Shown piece after piece: positions 1 through 10,660 of a stretch of 64,000 nucleotides of DNA; within the stretch, counting starts at the first letter, position 1; every line of letters begins with the position of its first letter. The DNA comes from Typhlomys cinereus (lineage: Eukaryota > Chordata > Mammalia > Rodentia > Platacanthomyidae). The position numbers and the translations under genes are program-made. The stretch covers positions 1,426,001 through 1,490,000 of the forward strand of contig JALPQD010000102.1 of the NCBI GenBank assembly GCA_023101885.1, read 5' to 3'. The notes below the pieces were generated by a model that was not told the DNA's origin, made no database searches, and saw nothing but the letters and a program-made list of their open reading frames with translations.

Positions 1-1009
1 ACTGGCTTTATTTTAAAAGAGATGTATTCACGCTCCAGCCGTACGCCCAAGCCCGCCCTATGAATCAGTGCTTATTTAGATGTTTAATTTTTCTCTTCGC
101 TATTGTCATGTTAATGGTGTATAACTCAAACCTGCCAGACATCAAATTAAGCTCAAATGAAGTTTTCGTTTTAATATTTCAACACCTAATTTGTGTTTTG
201 ATTGATCCCGGCCACTGGTGCATGTACTTCCTTCTGCTAAATCAGTGTATTAATTTCCATTAGATCTTAATAACCAACAGTTATCTAGAACTCTGTGTCG
301 ACTAATGTTTCATCTGCATGCAGCCACCATCAGTTTGGCAGCAAAATATGAAGTGAGCATTATATAGCATCCAGAAGAAAATAGTTCTGTGTGTCCTCTA
401 AAGAACATGTTGAGTTCACAGATGTCCTCTGTGCTGTATTTTAAAGTGAAGGAAAGACTCTGTTGTACTGTATCAGAATTGTTGGGAGAAAGGCAATTTC
501 AGGTTTACTGATGGGAAACAATCACAGTGAGTGTCTTCATCCGGCAGGCGTTTTGTGGTGTCATTTAGCCATTACTAGTGTGTCAAACTCTGAGTGATTT
601 ACAATAAATGCTTATGTATTCATTGCTGTTTAGAGAATGTTCTCTCAAATGCGCATGACGCTTCGCGGTGACCATATGATTCACATTGAACAGTCTCTGG
701 TTCAGCCACAGCCCCTGGGGTCAGAGAGATGTCTCTATCCCATCTGCCTGAATCACAACCAGAGAGAGCCCACAAGTTCTGTGTGGAATAAGAACCCCGG
801 TGTTCCCCATTTCTCTCTCACCAACACTTAGCATTTGCTCTGCTCCTGCACATCACCCAGATGAACAGGAAGAACAGCTGTCCCCCTGCCCACACCCCAC
901 CACTGCTGGCCACAGGTGAGTCAATCTTGCCCTAGTTCTTAACTTCCCAATCTCTATCTTTTGCCCCTAAATATCTGAGTTCCTGATATCAAACACAAGT
1001 TTCTTCCTT
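1..1009. other. Unique sequence, no gene seen
   Basis: AT-rich single-copy-looking DNA. All open frames are under 70 codons, and none has a recognisable domain or convincing splice signals. I see no interspersed repeat that I can name. Confidence 0.5.
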
Positions 1010-1027
1010 AAATATTGCATTTCTTTT

Positions 1028-1255
1028 TTTTTAAGTTCTTTTTAAAAATTTTTTTATTATTTATTCAATTGTGCGTGTATGCATGTGTGCGCGTGTGTGT
1101 ATGTATGTGTGTATGTGTGTGTGTAGAACCACGGACGAATTCGGGAACCACCATGGACACCTCCACCTCCTCCTGTTTACTCTGCCCCGGGATTCACAGG
1201 CTCCGCCCTACCAGGACCAGAAACGCAGCCCCCCCCCCCTGCTTCTGCCTGGCCC
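1028..1255 (-). mobile_element. tRNA-derived SINE, subfamily A, 5-prime truncated
   Basis: Read on the minus strand, this is the body and tail of the A-type SINE: the GC-rich body with the GAGGAGGTGGAGG block, a CCATGGTGGTT block, a CA-rich stretch, then TTGAATAAATAATAAAAAA. The tRNA head with its A and B boxes is missing, so the copy is 5-prime truncated. It is flanked by an exact 17 bp duplication, AAATATTGCATTTCTTT, at 1010-1026 and 1256-1272. This is direct evidence of insertion by LINE-type target-primed reverse transcription. A run of ten C residues interrupts the body. Confidence 0.9.
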
Positions 1256-1289
1256 AAATATTGCATTTCTTTCTTAAGAGTGAGAATCC

Positions 1290-1467
1290 GAGGCTGGAGA
1301 GGTGGCTCAGGGGTTAAGCCTCTGCCTTGCAGGCGGAAGATCCTGAGTTCGGATCCTAGACCCCACGGGGGAAGCGGGATGGCCTGCGTTTATGGTCCTG
1401 GTGGGCGGAGCCTATAAACAAGGAGGAGGTGGAGGTGGTCCATGGTGGTTCCGGAATTGCCCGTGGT

Positions 1468-1513
<46 letters not shown>

Positions 1514-1549
1514 TGAATAAATTAAAAAAAAACTTAAAGCTTTAAAAAA
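1290..1549 (+). mobile_element. tRNA-derived SINE, subfamily A
   Basis: Copy with a tRNA-like head: GGCTGGAGAGGTGGCTCAGG carries the pol III A box, and GAGTTCGGATCC the B box. The body is followed by a pure (AC)n run of about 40 bp and an A-rich tail with GAATAAA. Flanking duplications at 1276-1289 (AAGAGTGAGAATCC) and 1550-1563 differ at one base. About 50 bases of the body after the head are deleted compared with other copies. It lies 34 bp from the preceding copy in inverted orientation. Confidence 0.92.
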
Positions 1550-1594
1550 AAGAGTAAGAATCCATGTATTCGATGGCATGCAGTGGTGATCAGA

Positions 1595-1703
1595 GGTGGA
1601 AGTCAGTCTTTCCTTTCACCTTGTGGGCTTCTGGGGATTGAACTCGGGTCAGTAGGTTTTCAAGCAGGTACCTTATCCATTGAGCTATCTCACCGTCCCC
1701 ACT
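1595..1703 (-). mobile_element. Old tRNA-derived SINE fragment (B2/B3-like)
   Basis: The minus strand reads as a diverged tRNA-type head (GTGAGATAGCTCAATGG, then a GAGTTCAATCCCCAG B box) ending in a short body. This matches the general plan of rodent B2/B3 SINEs. No clear duplications remain, so it is older than the A-type copies. Confidence 0.55.
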
Positions 1704-2067
1704 AGTGCTGGAAAATCCGGAGTCTCTTCCTCTGCACCCAGTGCTCTGTCCACAGCAGGATCTGTGACCGTCCCAGCACTGGAATGGGTTGGCGGAAGAA
1801 GTGGATGAAGGATGAATTTTCACATTCACAGTCACATTCCTTGGTGGTCTCCACATCATCTAAATGAAGAAAGCAGTCTGGGAAGCATTTTCTCAAGCCT
1901 GTCCAAGGCAGTGCTAGAGACTTGCAATTTTTGATAGTACAAGATAGTAGGTGGGAGGGAGTGGGAGGGATTAATGAAAGGAAGGGAGGGGATGGAAGGA
2001 AGCAGGGATAAGTACTCAATGTGCTTGTAAAAGTAGAAAAATAAAATACATACGGGAAAAAACATAG

Positions 2068-2301
2068 TAGAGCTGGATAGATGACTCAGGGGTTAAGACT
2101 GTCTTGAAAGCAGAAGGTTCTGAGTTCGGATCCCAGGTCCCACATAAAAACACCAGGTGGAAACCGTGGTGGCCTGCACTTTCAGCCCTGGTGGGCAGAG
2201 CCTGGGAAATCCCAATAGGAAGCAAGAAGGAAGTAGAAACAATTCAGGATGATTCCTGGAGTCATCCTTGGTCCTCCACAGGGACACTCAGTCTTGATAC
2301 A

Positions 2302-2341
<40 letters not shown>

Positions 2342-2375
2342 ATAAAATAAAAATAATAAATAAAATATTTAAAAT
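2068..2375 (+). mobile_element. tRNA-derived SINE, subfamily B
   Basis: The tRNA-like head (GACTCAGGGGTTAAG; GAGTTCGGATCCC) resembles subfamily A, but the body differs. It carries a GGTGGCCTGCA stretch, GGCAGAGCCTGGGAAA, then GGAAGTAG, CAATTCAGGATGATTC and CCTTGGTCCTCCACAGGGAC, before an (AC)18 run and an AATAAAATAAA tail. This longer body recurs at 8.6, 20.5, 31.2 and 50.5 kb and defines subfamily B. Confidence 0.85.
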
Positions 2376-2574
2376 AAAAAGGTAGTAAGCAATACAGCCT
2401 TTATCATATCCTTCTCCTGTCTCCACCAGGCTACTTCAGAACACCATGCCTGCATCTAGCTGAGGGGAGCCAAGGGGAAGCAAGCGTTCCAGTAGTACAT
2501 GTCCCCCAGGCTTCTGGCTGCTGGATGGAGCTGCCTGGGACATGGTACCAACGCAGTGCACTCCATGTTCCGCT

Positions 2575-2840
2575 TTTTTTTTAAATTTTTTTATTATTTA
2601 TTCAATAGTGTGTGTGTGTGTGTGTGTGTAGAACCACAGGCGAATTCAGGAACCACCATGGGCCGCCTCCACCTCCTCGTTGTTTACTCTGCTCCGGATT
2701 CACAGGCTCTGCCCTACCAAGACCAGAAGTGCAGGCCGCCCCACTTCCGCCTGGCGTCTATACGTGGGGTCTAGGATCTGAACTCAGGACCTTCTGCCTG
2801 CAAGGCAGAGGCTTAACCCCTGAGCTACCTCTCCAGCCCC
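2575..2840 (-). mobile_element. tRNA-derived SINE, subfamily A, full length
   Basis: Full-length minus-strand copy. The head is at 2785-2840 (ends CTCCAGCCCC on the + strand), with the GC-rich body, a (TG)n run at 2609-2628, and the complement of the TTGAATAAATAATAAAAA tail. Only a short, imperfect flanking match (GTTCCRCT) is left, so either the TSD has decayed or this copy is older than the 25.4 kb one. Confidence 0.88.
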
Positions 2841-2884
2841 AGTTCCACTGTCCTTTAGCAGCTGTGTGAGCCTCACGGTCTGTG

Positions 2885-3235
2885 TGCTCCCCACGGGCTC
2901 AGGTGCTTGCACTCTTAGCTAGCTGTTTGGGAAGGTGGTGGCCCCTTTAGAGGTAAAGCCTTACTGGAAGAAGGCCCCTTATAGGGTGAAGGCCTTGAGG
3001 TAACCCAGTCCCACTTCGTTTTACAGTTTAGTCTTGTGCTTTCTGCCTTCTGGGGACCGCAGTGACCTGAGCTGGCCTCTTGCTTCTGCCTCCAGCCACA
3101 CCTTCTGCTATGCAGATTGTGCTATAAATGGACTGTATCTCCTGTGCTTCCCTAATACAAACAAACACCCTGTTCTTCCCTTAAGCTGGTTGTGCATGAA
3201 GATTGTCTTACAGCTGTAGAAAGCAGAAAGTGATG
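2885..3235 (+). mobile_element. MaLR-type solo LTR (ORR1-like)
   Basis: Contains GGGAAGGTGGTGGCCCC, a GAGGTAAAGCCTTACTGGAAG stretch, CTTCTGCCTCCAGCC, the GGACTGTATCTCC block and CCCTTAAGCTGGTT. These occur in this order in rodent MaLR LTRs. The same layout recurs at 40.5 kb. It is heavily diverged and its ends are approximate. Confidence 0.6.
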
Positions 3236-5225
3236 CTTGGGAGGTCACCTGCTAGAAAAGGAGATTTCATCCCTTGAAAGGCTGAGAGGACTCGTAATCA
3301 TGGGCTTTCAGGGGAAAAAAACCAGAAGTATAGAAACCCACTGGCGTCAAACCCACTGGTGCTTTCTGGAGTTCCTATTGGGATAAGGTCATTGCCTGAG
3401 ACCACAGGGATTTCTGGTTGGGCCTGAAATGTCTCTCTGGCCCATGCTGAATATCTGGAAAGTTTTGGTTCTCTGGCTCCCAGGCCGGCAATACAAGAAC
3501 ACACTAGAAGCCAGGAAAGCGTTCCCATAATCCTACCTCTCCTTCCTGCCAATCAGAATTCCCACTCCTGGTTCTGCATACAGATTCCCAGTCCCCTGAT
3601 TGTAAACGAAGCCTGGTGGAACTGGGCTTTGTCTTTCTCGCCATTCTTCCTCTGGGAGGCAGCGGGATTCCCACCTGTCCCAGCCAACTGTTTCCTATAT
3701 TTCCATTGTTGTGTGTTCTTTTTCCTGTCCTTCATATTTCCTGGCCCCAGGGCATCTTCATGGGTCATCACGCTGGACACCACATATTTAATAGAATTTT
3801 AGCAAGAGTAATGGCTGGTCATGAACGTCAGCTAGCCCGGTCAACACAGCAAAAGAAGAGCAACTACAATAAAGATTATTCTAGATTGAATTTTCTTATC
3901 CGCAATGAGAGGACATTAAGAGCAGACCCTGCCTAAAGTTCAGACACTGCCTAAGATTCACTCAGCTCTAACATTCATTGGCAGGAGCAAGGATGAGTGA
4001 GATGTGTCTGGCTTCTTATTTGAGACAGCTCTCCAGGAAAGAACCCGTCGTCCCTTCTGGAATCTGGAAGGTCAAACTTAAGAGGAAATAATTGAGTCTG
4101 CGTGGGAGAAGGCTGACTGCAGCTGAAAGGAGAGAATGTGCTTGGGATGTGTGTGGGGGTGCATTTCATTTTCAACATGGGAGGAAGCAATAAAACATAA
4201 TCCGCCAGGCTGGGCTACAAGTCTCAGCACTGTGCTGAGGTAAGCAACATGTTGGATGCAAACCGATGCAGGGGGTCACAGACCAGAAGTGGTGGCAGCT
4301 TCTGTACTTGACTTTGCTGTTCACTGGTTGCATGTCTTAAACTCTGAGATCTTTCCTTTCCCCTTTACTGCAGGACCTTGGCTAAAATGGATTATCCTGT
4401 CCAGATCTGTCCTCTGTGGAGTCTTCCCTCCTGTGTCTGTATGTTTTGTTACTTTCACCACATTGAGAAAAACACCTGTGGTAAACAGCTTAAAGATCTT
4501 TCTGTTTTGGCTCTCGCTTTCTAAAGGTTCAGTTGCTTCTGGGCCACAATCACTGCACCTATGGTAGGGTCTGTACTTCTGTTCAAACAGAAGTACCCCT
4601 AGGCCCCCCCCACCCTCAATAAATCAATAAATATCAAATGAATAGTGAAAAGCAGAAAAAAGAAATTTATTAAATATAGTCATAATAGGAAGTGTTAAAT
4701 CCAATTAATCCAGTTGCTTTAAAGATCCTGTTCAGGCATCCAAACAGAAGGGCAGAGTTTTAAGTAGAAGTCAAGAGATATGCATAACTAAGCAGTTCTG
4801 CTTGAGCTGAATTTCTGCTTACTAGCTTGCAAGGTGGTCTGACGAGCTGTCAGAACTGTGTGAAATTACTTTTAGAAGACAAATTCCTCCTCTGGCTGGC
4901 ACTAGATCTGGCAAATTTTCAGAACTCGGCATCGTCCTCTCTCTCTGCTCCAACATGAGATTCCTAGGAAATTCCAAATAGTCAAGGTCCGTTATTTTGA
5001 GTTCAGAGATAGCCAGAGTGGTGGGAGAAGGTAAGAGCATTTCTTTAGCATTCCCGTCACGTGAGCGTGGTAGGCAGACCATCAGGGCATGGAGCATGTG
5101 GCGGATGCAGAGAGTCAGACAAAAAGGGCCCACAATAAGATCTGTCCTCCGAAGGGACGCCCTCAGCGACCTGCTTTCTACAACCAGGCCAAACTCCTAT
5201 TTTCCATAATGTCACCCGGAACGAA
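3236..5225. other. Unassigned sequence, no supported gene
   Basis: No exon can be supported. Two small frames are noted elsewhere: 3298-3552 on the minus strand has a signal-peptide-like N terminus, and 3616-3936 is open on the plus strand. Parts of 4,560-5,225 read like an antisense LTR but I cannot name it. A CACGTG E-box lies near 5,057. Confidence 0.4.
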
Positions 5226-5545
5226 TCTGGGGAGAAGGCTCAGTGAGCAAAGTGCTTGCCACGCAAGCTTGAGGACCTCAGTTTGGTTCTCAACAGCCAC
5301 ATGAAAAGCTGTGTGTAGTGAGGTGCGCTGGCAATGCCAGCAGTGGGAAGGCAGACACAGGCAGATCTCTGGGGCTCGGGCGGCCAGCGTGGCCTAACGG
5401 TAAACCCCGGGCCCCAGTGAGAGATCAAGGCAAGGTGAACAGCTCCTGACAAACAACACCTAAGGCTGACCTCTGGCTTCCACATGCATGCTCACCATAC
5501 ATGTGTGCACATCTGCACACACGTGAGCATCCCTCCCCCCACATA
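5226..5545 (+). mobile_element. B3-type SINE
   Basis: Matches the plan of rodent B3. A tRNA-like head (GGCTCAGTGAGCAAAGTGCTTGCC) is followed by AAGCTTGAGGACCT, GGCAGACACAGGCAGATC, CTGGGGCTCGGGCGGCCAGC, CAGTGAGAGATC, the ACACCTAAGGCTGACCTCTGG block, and a CA-rich mixed tail to about 5545. B3 elements are known from muroid and related rodents, which supports the taxonomic guess. Confidence 0.85.
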
Positions 5546-5549
5546 TACA

Positions 5550-5625
5550 GTTAGGAATCGATCCATGGATTTATCCATTGGTGAGGTTGGAGCCTCCATG
5601 ATTCAATCCCTTTCTAAAATTCGAC
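5550..5625 (-). mobile_element. MaLR LTR fragment
   Basis: The stretch CGATCCATGGATTTATCC followed by GAGGTTGGAGCCTCCATG and ATTCAATCCC resembles the inner part of an antisense MaLR LTR. It is only about 75 bp long. Confidence 0.4.
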
Positions 5626-7189
5626 CAGCCACCCAGCCTTTACCACTTTGGGCGATGCTTCCTATCCAAACCCAGCGCTGTGCCTCGCTCACTGTAGTTC
5701 TGGCCTCCTTGGTGCTCCTCACACTGCCTAGTACCCAGGCTTGGCCTGGCCCACAGCTGGAGGTTCCATCAGAAGCTGGGAAAGAGCTATGGAGGGAGGG
5801 GCTTGCAATCATGGAGGAGCGCGGGCTTTGGGGTTCCCTGTAATTTAGCTTCTTTATCCCAGCCCCACCGTTGGCTCCCGTCATCCAGCCGTGTTCTCAG
5901 TGGCTGTCAGTGGGGGTTGGGAGGGAGTTCAAGCGAGGAAGGAAACAAACGGCCTCTTCTAATCTCTATCATCCTTTTTTTTTTTTTTTAAGTGTCCGCA
6001 TTTTTCTCTCAGTGTGTCAGTCAAAGTCCTTTCCTTCCTTTTCCTCTACGTCAGGGAAGTGCTATAAATGAAGTGGAATCTCGTGTCCCTTCGCCTTGCT
6101 ATTCCCAGTGGACTTCCAGCCCCACCCTCCCCTCACCTTGGGGAATAATCCTGATTTCTAAATTCACAACATCAGAAGCAAGAGGCAGGAAGGCACCTGT
6201 GAACACAGCCTGACAGTCCCAGGCCGCCTTCTCTCTTCCTCTCACGCGGTGCGCTATCTCGGCCCCACATCTGGAAGGGCAGCCAGCCACATCCTGCCTG
6301 TGACAAGCTCATGGGATTCTGAAGGAACACGCCAGATCTCCGCAGCCTGCACCAGCCAGGAACCAGGCAGGCTTTGACTTGAGAAAGAACACTCTACCTC
6401 CCAGCTGCTGAACTATGTTTACAGTGGGAACAAGATGGCTTTGCCTTGAGTTGACTGTGCCCGCCCCCCCCCCACAACCTTAGGGTCTAGCACCCTCCTG
6501 TCCCCTCCCTCTGAGGTAACTCCCTCTGTCTCCCTTCCCCTATGAGGTAACAGGAAAATGGGGTCCTTGGAAGAAATGTCAGAAGTTGCTTTTCTGCTGG
6601 GTGGGGTTAGTACCCAAACCCATCCATAGACGAAGTACCTGGTCCCCACCGGACTGGGGTGGGCTTGTGTTTTTATCACCCAATTTTAGGTTCATAGCAC
6701 TGGATCATAATACACAGGCATCTTCCTTATCCAGAGCGAACGTGGATAAGTGAATATGGGAGGGAAGGGACACTCCCACGACAGCCGTGATCACTGCTGG
6801 AAGGTAAATGGGACTCACTGAATGGCCGTATGGATGGTCAGTTTCTTCTATTTGAGCAAGAACAGGGAAGGCCCACATTGTTCTCTTCTCAGCCCTGCAT
6901 TTGCTGCCCGTGAATACAAGAACACCTCTGTGGAGTTGATGGGCTCCCTCCGCTTCCTCCTCAACATTCAGGTCTCTGTCTTTGCAAAGTGCCTTTTCCA
7001 GAGGGCCCAAGCCACAAGCGCATCCGTCCCTCAGCTCCTGCTCTGCGGTTGGGCAGCGTCTTCCATATATGCATTCCTCCACCACAACCGCCCAAGAGGG
7101 AGACAGGCCTTCCAGCGGATGCTTTGCTCTGGATGGCTTCGAATTGCTGTTTTGAAAGTGAGGGAGATTTTTGGAAACAGGAACCTTAC
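5626..7189. other. Unassigned sequence with open frames, no supported gene
   Basis: Mostly unique sequence. A 62-codon frame starting at 5655 begins with a signal-peptide-like stretch. A 235-codon minus-strand frame (7412-6705) spans the right part and starts inside an LTR. Neither has a recognised domain or supported splice sites. There are short poly-T and poly-C runs at about 5979 and 6463. Confidence 0.4.
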
Positions 7190-7545
7190 CCACTGTTGTG
7201 GTTTCTCTTCTCTGTTGCTGTGAGATAACACTCGAACACGATTTAGGGAGAAAGGGAGATTTCTTTTGTTTACTGTTCAGAGGGGAGATACAATCCAGTA
7301 TGGTGGAAAAGGCATGGTGGGCAGCACAAGCTGGAGGAAGCCGCTCGGGTATCACAGACATCATCACAGAGCAAAGAGAGCAAAAGATAAACTGCAGGAG
7401 GAAGGAGGCCAAGACTGCCGGAACTCAAGGTCCGGCTCCTGGGACCTGCCGTCCTCCGGCAAGGCTCCACCTTCTAAAGGTGCCAAAACCTTCACAAACC
7501 TTTATATCAGTTAGAGATTCAAACGCATGAGTCTGTGGAGCAAAA
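7190..7545 (-). mobile_element. MaLR-type solo LTR
   Basis: Antisense MaLR landmarks in order: TTCTCTGTTGCTGTGAGATAA, GGGAGATTTCTTTTG, CAGAGGGGAGATACAATCC, ATGGTGGAAAAGGCATGG, CAAGGCTCCACCTTCTAAAG and TTCAAACGCATGAGTC. This matches the rodent LTR class whose sense strand begins TGTGGTTTGAATG. Confidence 0.7.
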
Positions 7546-7772
7546 CTCACATTTAAAAAACTCACATGGCACTCAGCGGGCTCTCTCACAACCTCCTATG
7601 TGGGAAATCTTTAAGCAGTGATAAATTGGACCCCTTTCATCACTTTCTCATCCCATCTGAAGCCAGGGGCCTGTGTCAGCCTTAAGACACTGAAGACAAG
7701 TCGCTTTGATGAGGTATTGTTATGTGTGCCTTACTTGATCTGGCCCGTATCTGCATAACCCATATATATGAG

Positions 7773-8114
7773 TGTAGCAGTTAACCTGTATGGTTGCTGA
7801 TAAAATCGCCATCAAACAGCTTAAGGGAACAAGGGGTTTATTTTCTCTTAAGATTCCTGGTTACAGTTGTTTGTCCATCTTAGCAGCAGAGCTCACACCA
7901 GCACCAGGGCCAAGGGAAGTGGCCACATCATTTCTATATAACAGCTGAGAAAGGGACAATCTTTACTTGTCAACCAGCATGTCTGGGCCTTCCTCATCAG
8001 CTAGACAATCTCCTACAGGTTTGCTCTGGACTTAACTGAACAAGTAAAGTAGTCCACAAATGTGCCCAGAGCTCAAAACCTCAACTGTCAAGTTGACACC
8101 TGTGCCTATATGAC
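7773..8114 (-). mobile_element. Solo LTR, MaLR-type family L
   Basis: Starts TGTAGCAG and ends ATATGACA. The flanks are ATGAG (7768-7772) and ATGGG (8115-8119), a 4/5 match to a 5 bp target duplication. Shared blocks with the 56.95 kb copy include GTTGCTGATAAA, CAGCTTAAGGGAACAAGG, CAGCTAGACAATCTCC, GTTTGCTCTGG and GTCAAGTTGACACC. Confidence 0.82.
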
Positions 8115-8249
8115 AATGGGCATTCTTACATGGCTAGAAATAGCATGGGTAGAAATAGCATAAGGAAAAACAGTCTGTTTCTTCATTTGTAGTACATAAA
8201 ATCTAGAACTAGTGTATGCTTAGATCATAGACAGAAAGCAAATGTGTTA

Positions 8250-8575
8250 GCATACTGTTACTGTTACAATACCTGGGACAGCCAATTTATAAAAAGAAGA
8301 GATTATGGTTCAAGAGTTCTTAATTAGTTAGCCCTTAATTGCTCTGGGCCTGTGGTGGTATATTACAGGAAGAATGTATGGCATAATAAAGGTACCTCAT
8401 AGCAAAGTTGCAGGAGAATGCAAAAGGTCTGGGGTTCCAATATCCTCCTCAAGACATGTCCCCATTAATCTGAAGATCACCCACAAGGTTCCAAATAGTA
8501 ATGTGGGGAATTAAGGCTTTGTCATCTAGACCTTTGGAGAATATTCTGAAATGATCCAAATTTCTCCAAAAATAT
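8250..8575 (-). mobile_element. MaLR-type solo LTR
   Basis: Antisense LTR with ACAATACCTGGGACAGCC, GCTCTGGGCCTGTGGTGG, AAGAATGTATGGCA, AAAGTTGCAGG, AATATCCTCCTCAAGAC and GACCTTTGGAGAATATTC. The order matches rodent MaLR LTRs read backwards. Boundaries are approximate. Confidence 0.62.
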
Positions 8576-8591
8576 CTGGCTAAAAGTAGAA

Positions 8592-9465
8592 TAGTGTGGC
8601 TGAGGAGACGGCTCAGAGGCCAAAGCCTCTGCCTCACAAGCAAAAAGACAAGTTTGGATCCCAAGATCCCACTTAAAAATGCCAGGCAGACAGCAGGATG
8701 GAGTGAAGGGCATTGCAGGAGCAGCAAAACAGCAAAAGAAACTCAACAAAGCACAATCCAGAACTTCAGAGACTCGATATCAACCACCTAGAACTAGGCC
8801 AGACTAATCTCTCCCCATCCTGAAGCTCAGGAACATTTGCGGAAGAGGGGGCGGTAAGAGTGTAAGAGCAAAAGGATGGGAGGAGCAATGATTTGCAAGA
8901 TACTCCACACAAGTTAGGGCTGAAGCAATCATAATTGGACTTTGCATGCCTGGCGCAATGTCCAACACACTATTGACCTCACAAAGTCTAGCATCTGCTA
9001 AAGGCACCAAGATCCTTGGAGGCAAGGGATTGACAGCCACAGTAGTGTTCCTATGCTTAAGGGGAACACAGGAAAGGGTTCAGGGAAATGCTACTGGGTC
9101 CTTGTACGTCATCGGAGAGGAGAGCCCAGAGGAGAGTCAGGCATGCACAAGAAAGGACTCTCTGGGAATTGGGGCAGGAGGCACTGGGGGATGGGGAGCA
9201 GGGGGTTCGGGGGGAGGAGGAGGGAGAGAGGGAGGGTGTACCTATTAAGTTTGTATGAGCTGAAATAATAATAAAAAATGTATTAAAAAAATGCCAGGCA
9301 GAAAAGGTGGTGGCCTGCAATTCCAGCCCGGGAAGGCAGAACCTGGGAAACCCCGGAACAAAGCAATAAGGAAGTAGAGCAATCCCAAGTTGCCCTCGGG
9401 TCTTCATAGGCGCACACACACACTCAAGTGTCCTTTGGTACACACACATACAAAGTAGAATTCTG
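8592..9465 (+). mobile_element. tRNA-derived SINE, subfamily B, split by an L1 insertion
   Basis: The head and first body segment run from 8592 to 8690. The body resumes after the insertion at 9303 (GGTGGTGGCCTGCAATTCC) and continues to the CA-rich tail near 9465. The break point is duplicated: AAAAATGCCAGGCAGA occurs at 8675-8690 and again at 9287-9302. The SINE therefore predates the L1. Confidence 0.85.
8691..9286 (+). mobile_element. 5-prime-truncated L1 3-prime end (copy 1)
   Basis: About 596 bp inserted in the B SINE with a 16 bp TSD. It ends in a G-rich polypurine tract (9170-9235), then AATAATAATAAAAAATG and an A-tail. This is the architecture of a rodent L1 3-prime UTR. It contains CCATCCTGAAGCTCAGG and GCGGAAGAGGGGGCGG, which recur in the copies at 11.8 and 21.8 kb and, in part, antisense at 32.6 kb. 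Assignment to L1 is by structure and remembered similarity, not by a search. Confidence 0.75.
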
Positions 9466-10660
9466 TTAAAACACTGTTAAATATAGCTACAGCACTGTTA
9501 ATGCCCAGGATAGATCTTGTAAGAACCCTGTTAATGTTTATTTGAATAAGGGAGCCCTTGGGAACAGGGCTGTTTGGCTCTGTCACAGCTGCCCAAGGCT
9601 TCCCTTAGTGCCTGAGTATCTTGAGCAGGAGACTGGCAGCTGACAGCCTCTCCTGGCAGCTGAGCACTGCCCTCACAGCTGTCCACTCCTTTGACCATTC
9701 CACAGACACCTTAGGAAGCTGCCCTGCGGCTACAGCTGCTTGCTGCCCAAGCATAGCTCCTGCTCCGGAAGGCACGATTCCAGCCACAAATGTTCCATCA
9801 GCTTTCGCTGGTCTTTTTGCCATCACAAGCCTTAGTCATTTTCTCCCAGACCAGAGGAGCAACGCTTTCTGTGACAGGCGCCGTGCTTTATTTACAGGAT
9901 GGATTGTGTTGCAATTAGAGCAGATCATCACAATCTCTCTTTCGCATCAAGGATTATGCCACACTTCATGCCCTGCCTACCTCGGGGCTATATAAACAGC
10001 CACTGCTGCTGGCTCAGACACCCTGCCAGGGCTGTCCCCTGGTGTTGCAGTGTTAAGCTGGTAGATAAAAGGCTTTTCCCAAGTGCTTTTCTCTTGACTA
10101 TTTTTATCTTTTCATTAGTTGAGTGGGTCGAGTTGGACTCTGTGGAGGAGACAGAAGAGGCAGTACCTACAAAGGAAGCAGTATCAGTACCATGGCAGAG
10201 GTACCGGCAGTGAGAAGGCAACTGAAGAGTTCTAGAGAGTGACCAGGGTGGGGAGCAGGTGGTAGAGATGAGTATGAGGAACTGAGGACAAGAGGCGAGT
10301 CCCAGGGAGTTACCACATCCTAAGTACCAAGGATCCCAATAGCCCAGGCTTCTGGGAATACAGCGGAGTCCCCAACACACGAGACCAGCTAAGGAGCTGT
10401 AACACTGGCAAGCACTACCTGTTGCTGGAAGCTGAGAAATGCAGTTGCTGTTAAGGCTTGGGGTGTTGGTTAAAATCCAGAGCAATAAACTTCCAACCTG
10501 GCTACCTAGAAGCATAAGTCTCCAGCTTTTAAAATATGAAGGAACAGGTCCCTGTCTCTCAAAGCTTGGAACTATAAGCCTCTGAGTCTCTGTCCATAGC
10601 TCCTGACTCCAGGTTGGGTACGGAAGGGGAGGACTGACAACATGGGAAGGGCTTCTCTTC
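9466..10660. other. Unassigned sequence left of a MaLR internal region
   Basis: No gene supported. A 224-codon minus-strand frame (10662-9988) has no recognised domain. It abuts the antisense MaLR internal region and may be further retroelement sequence. Confidence 0.4.
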
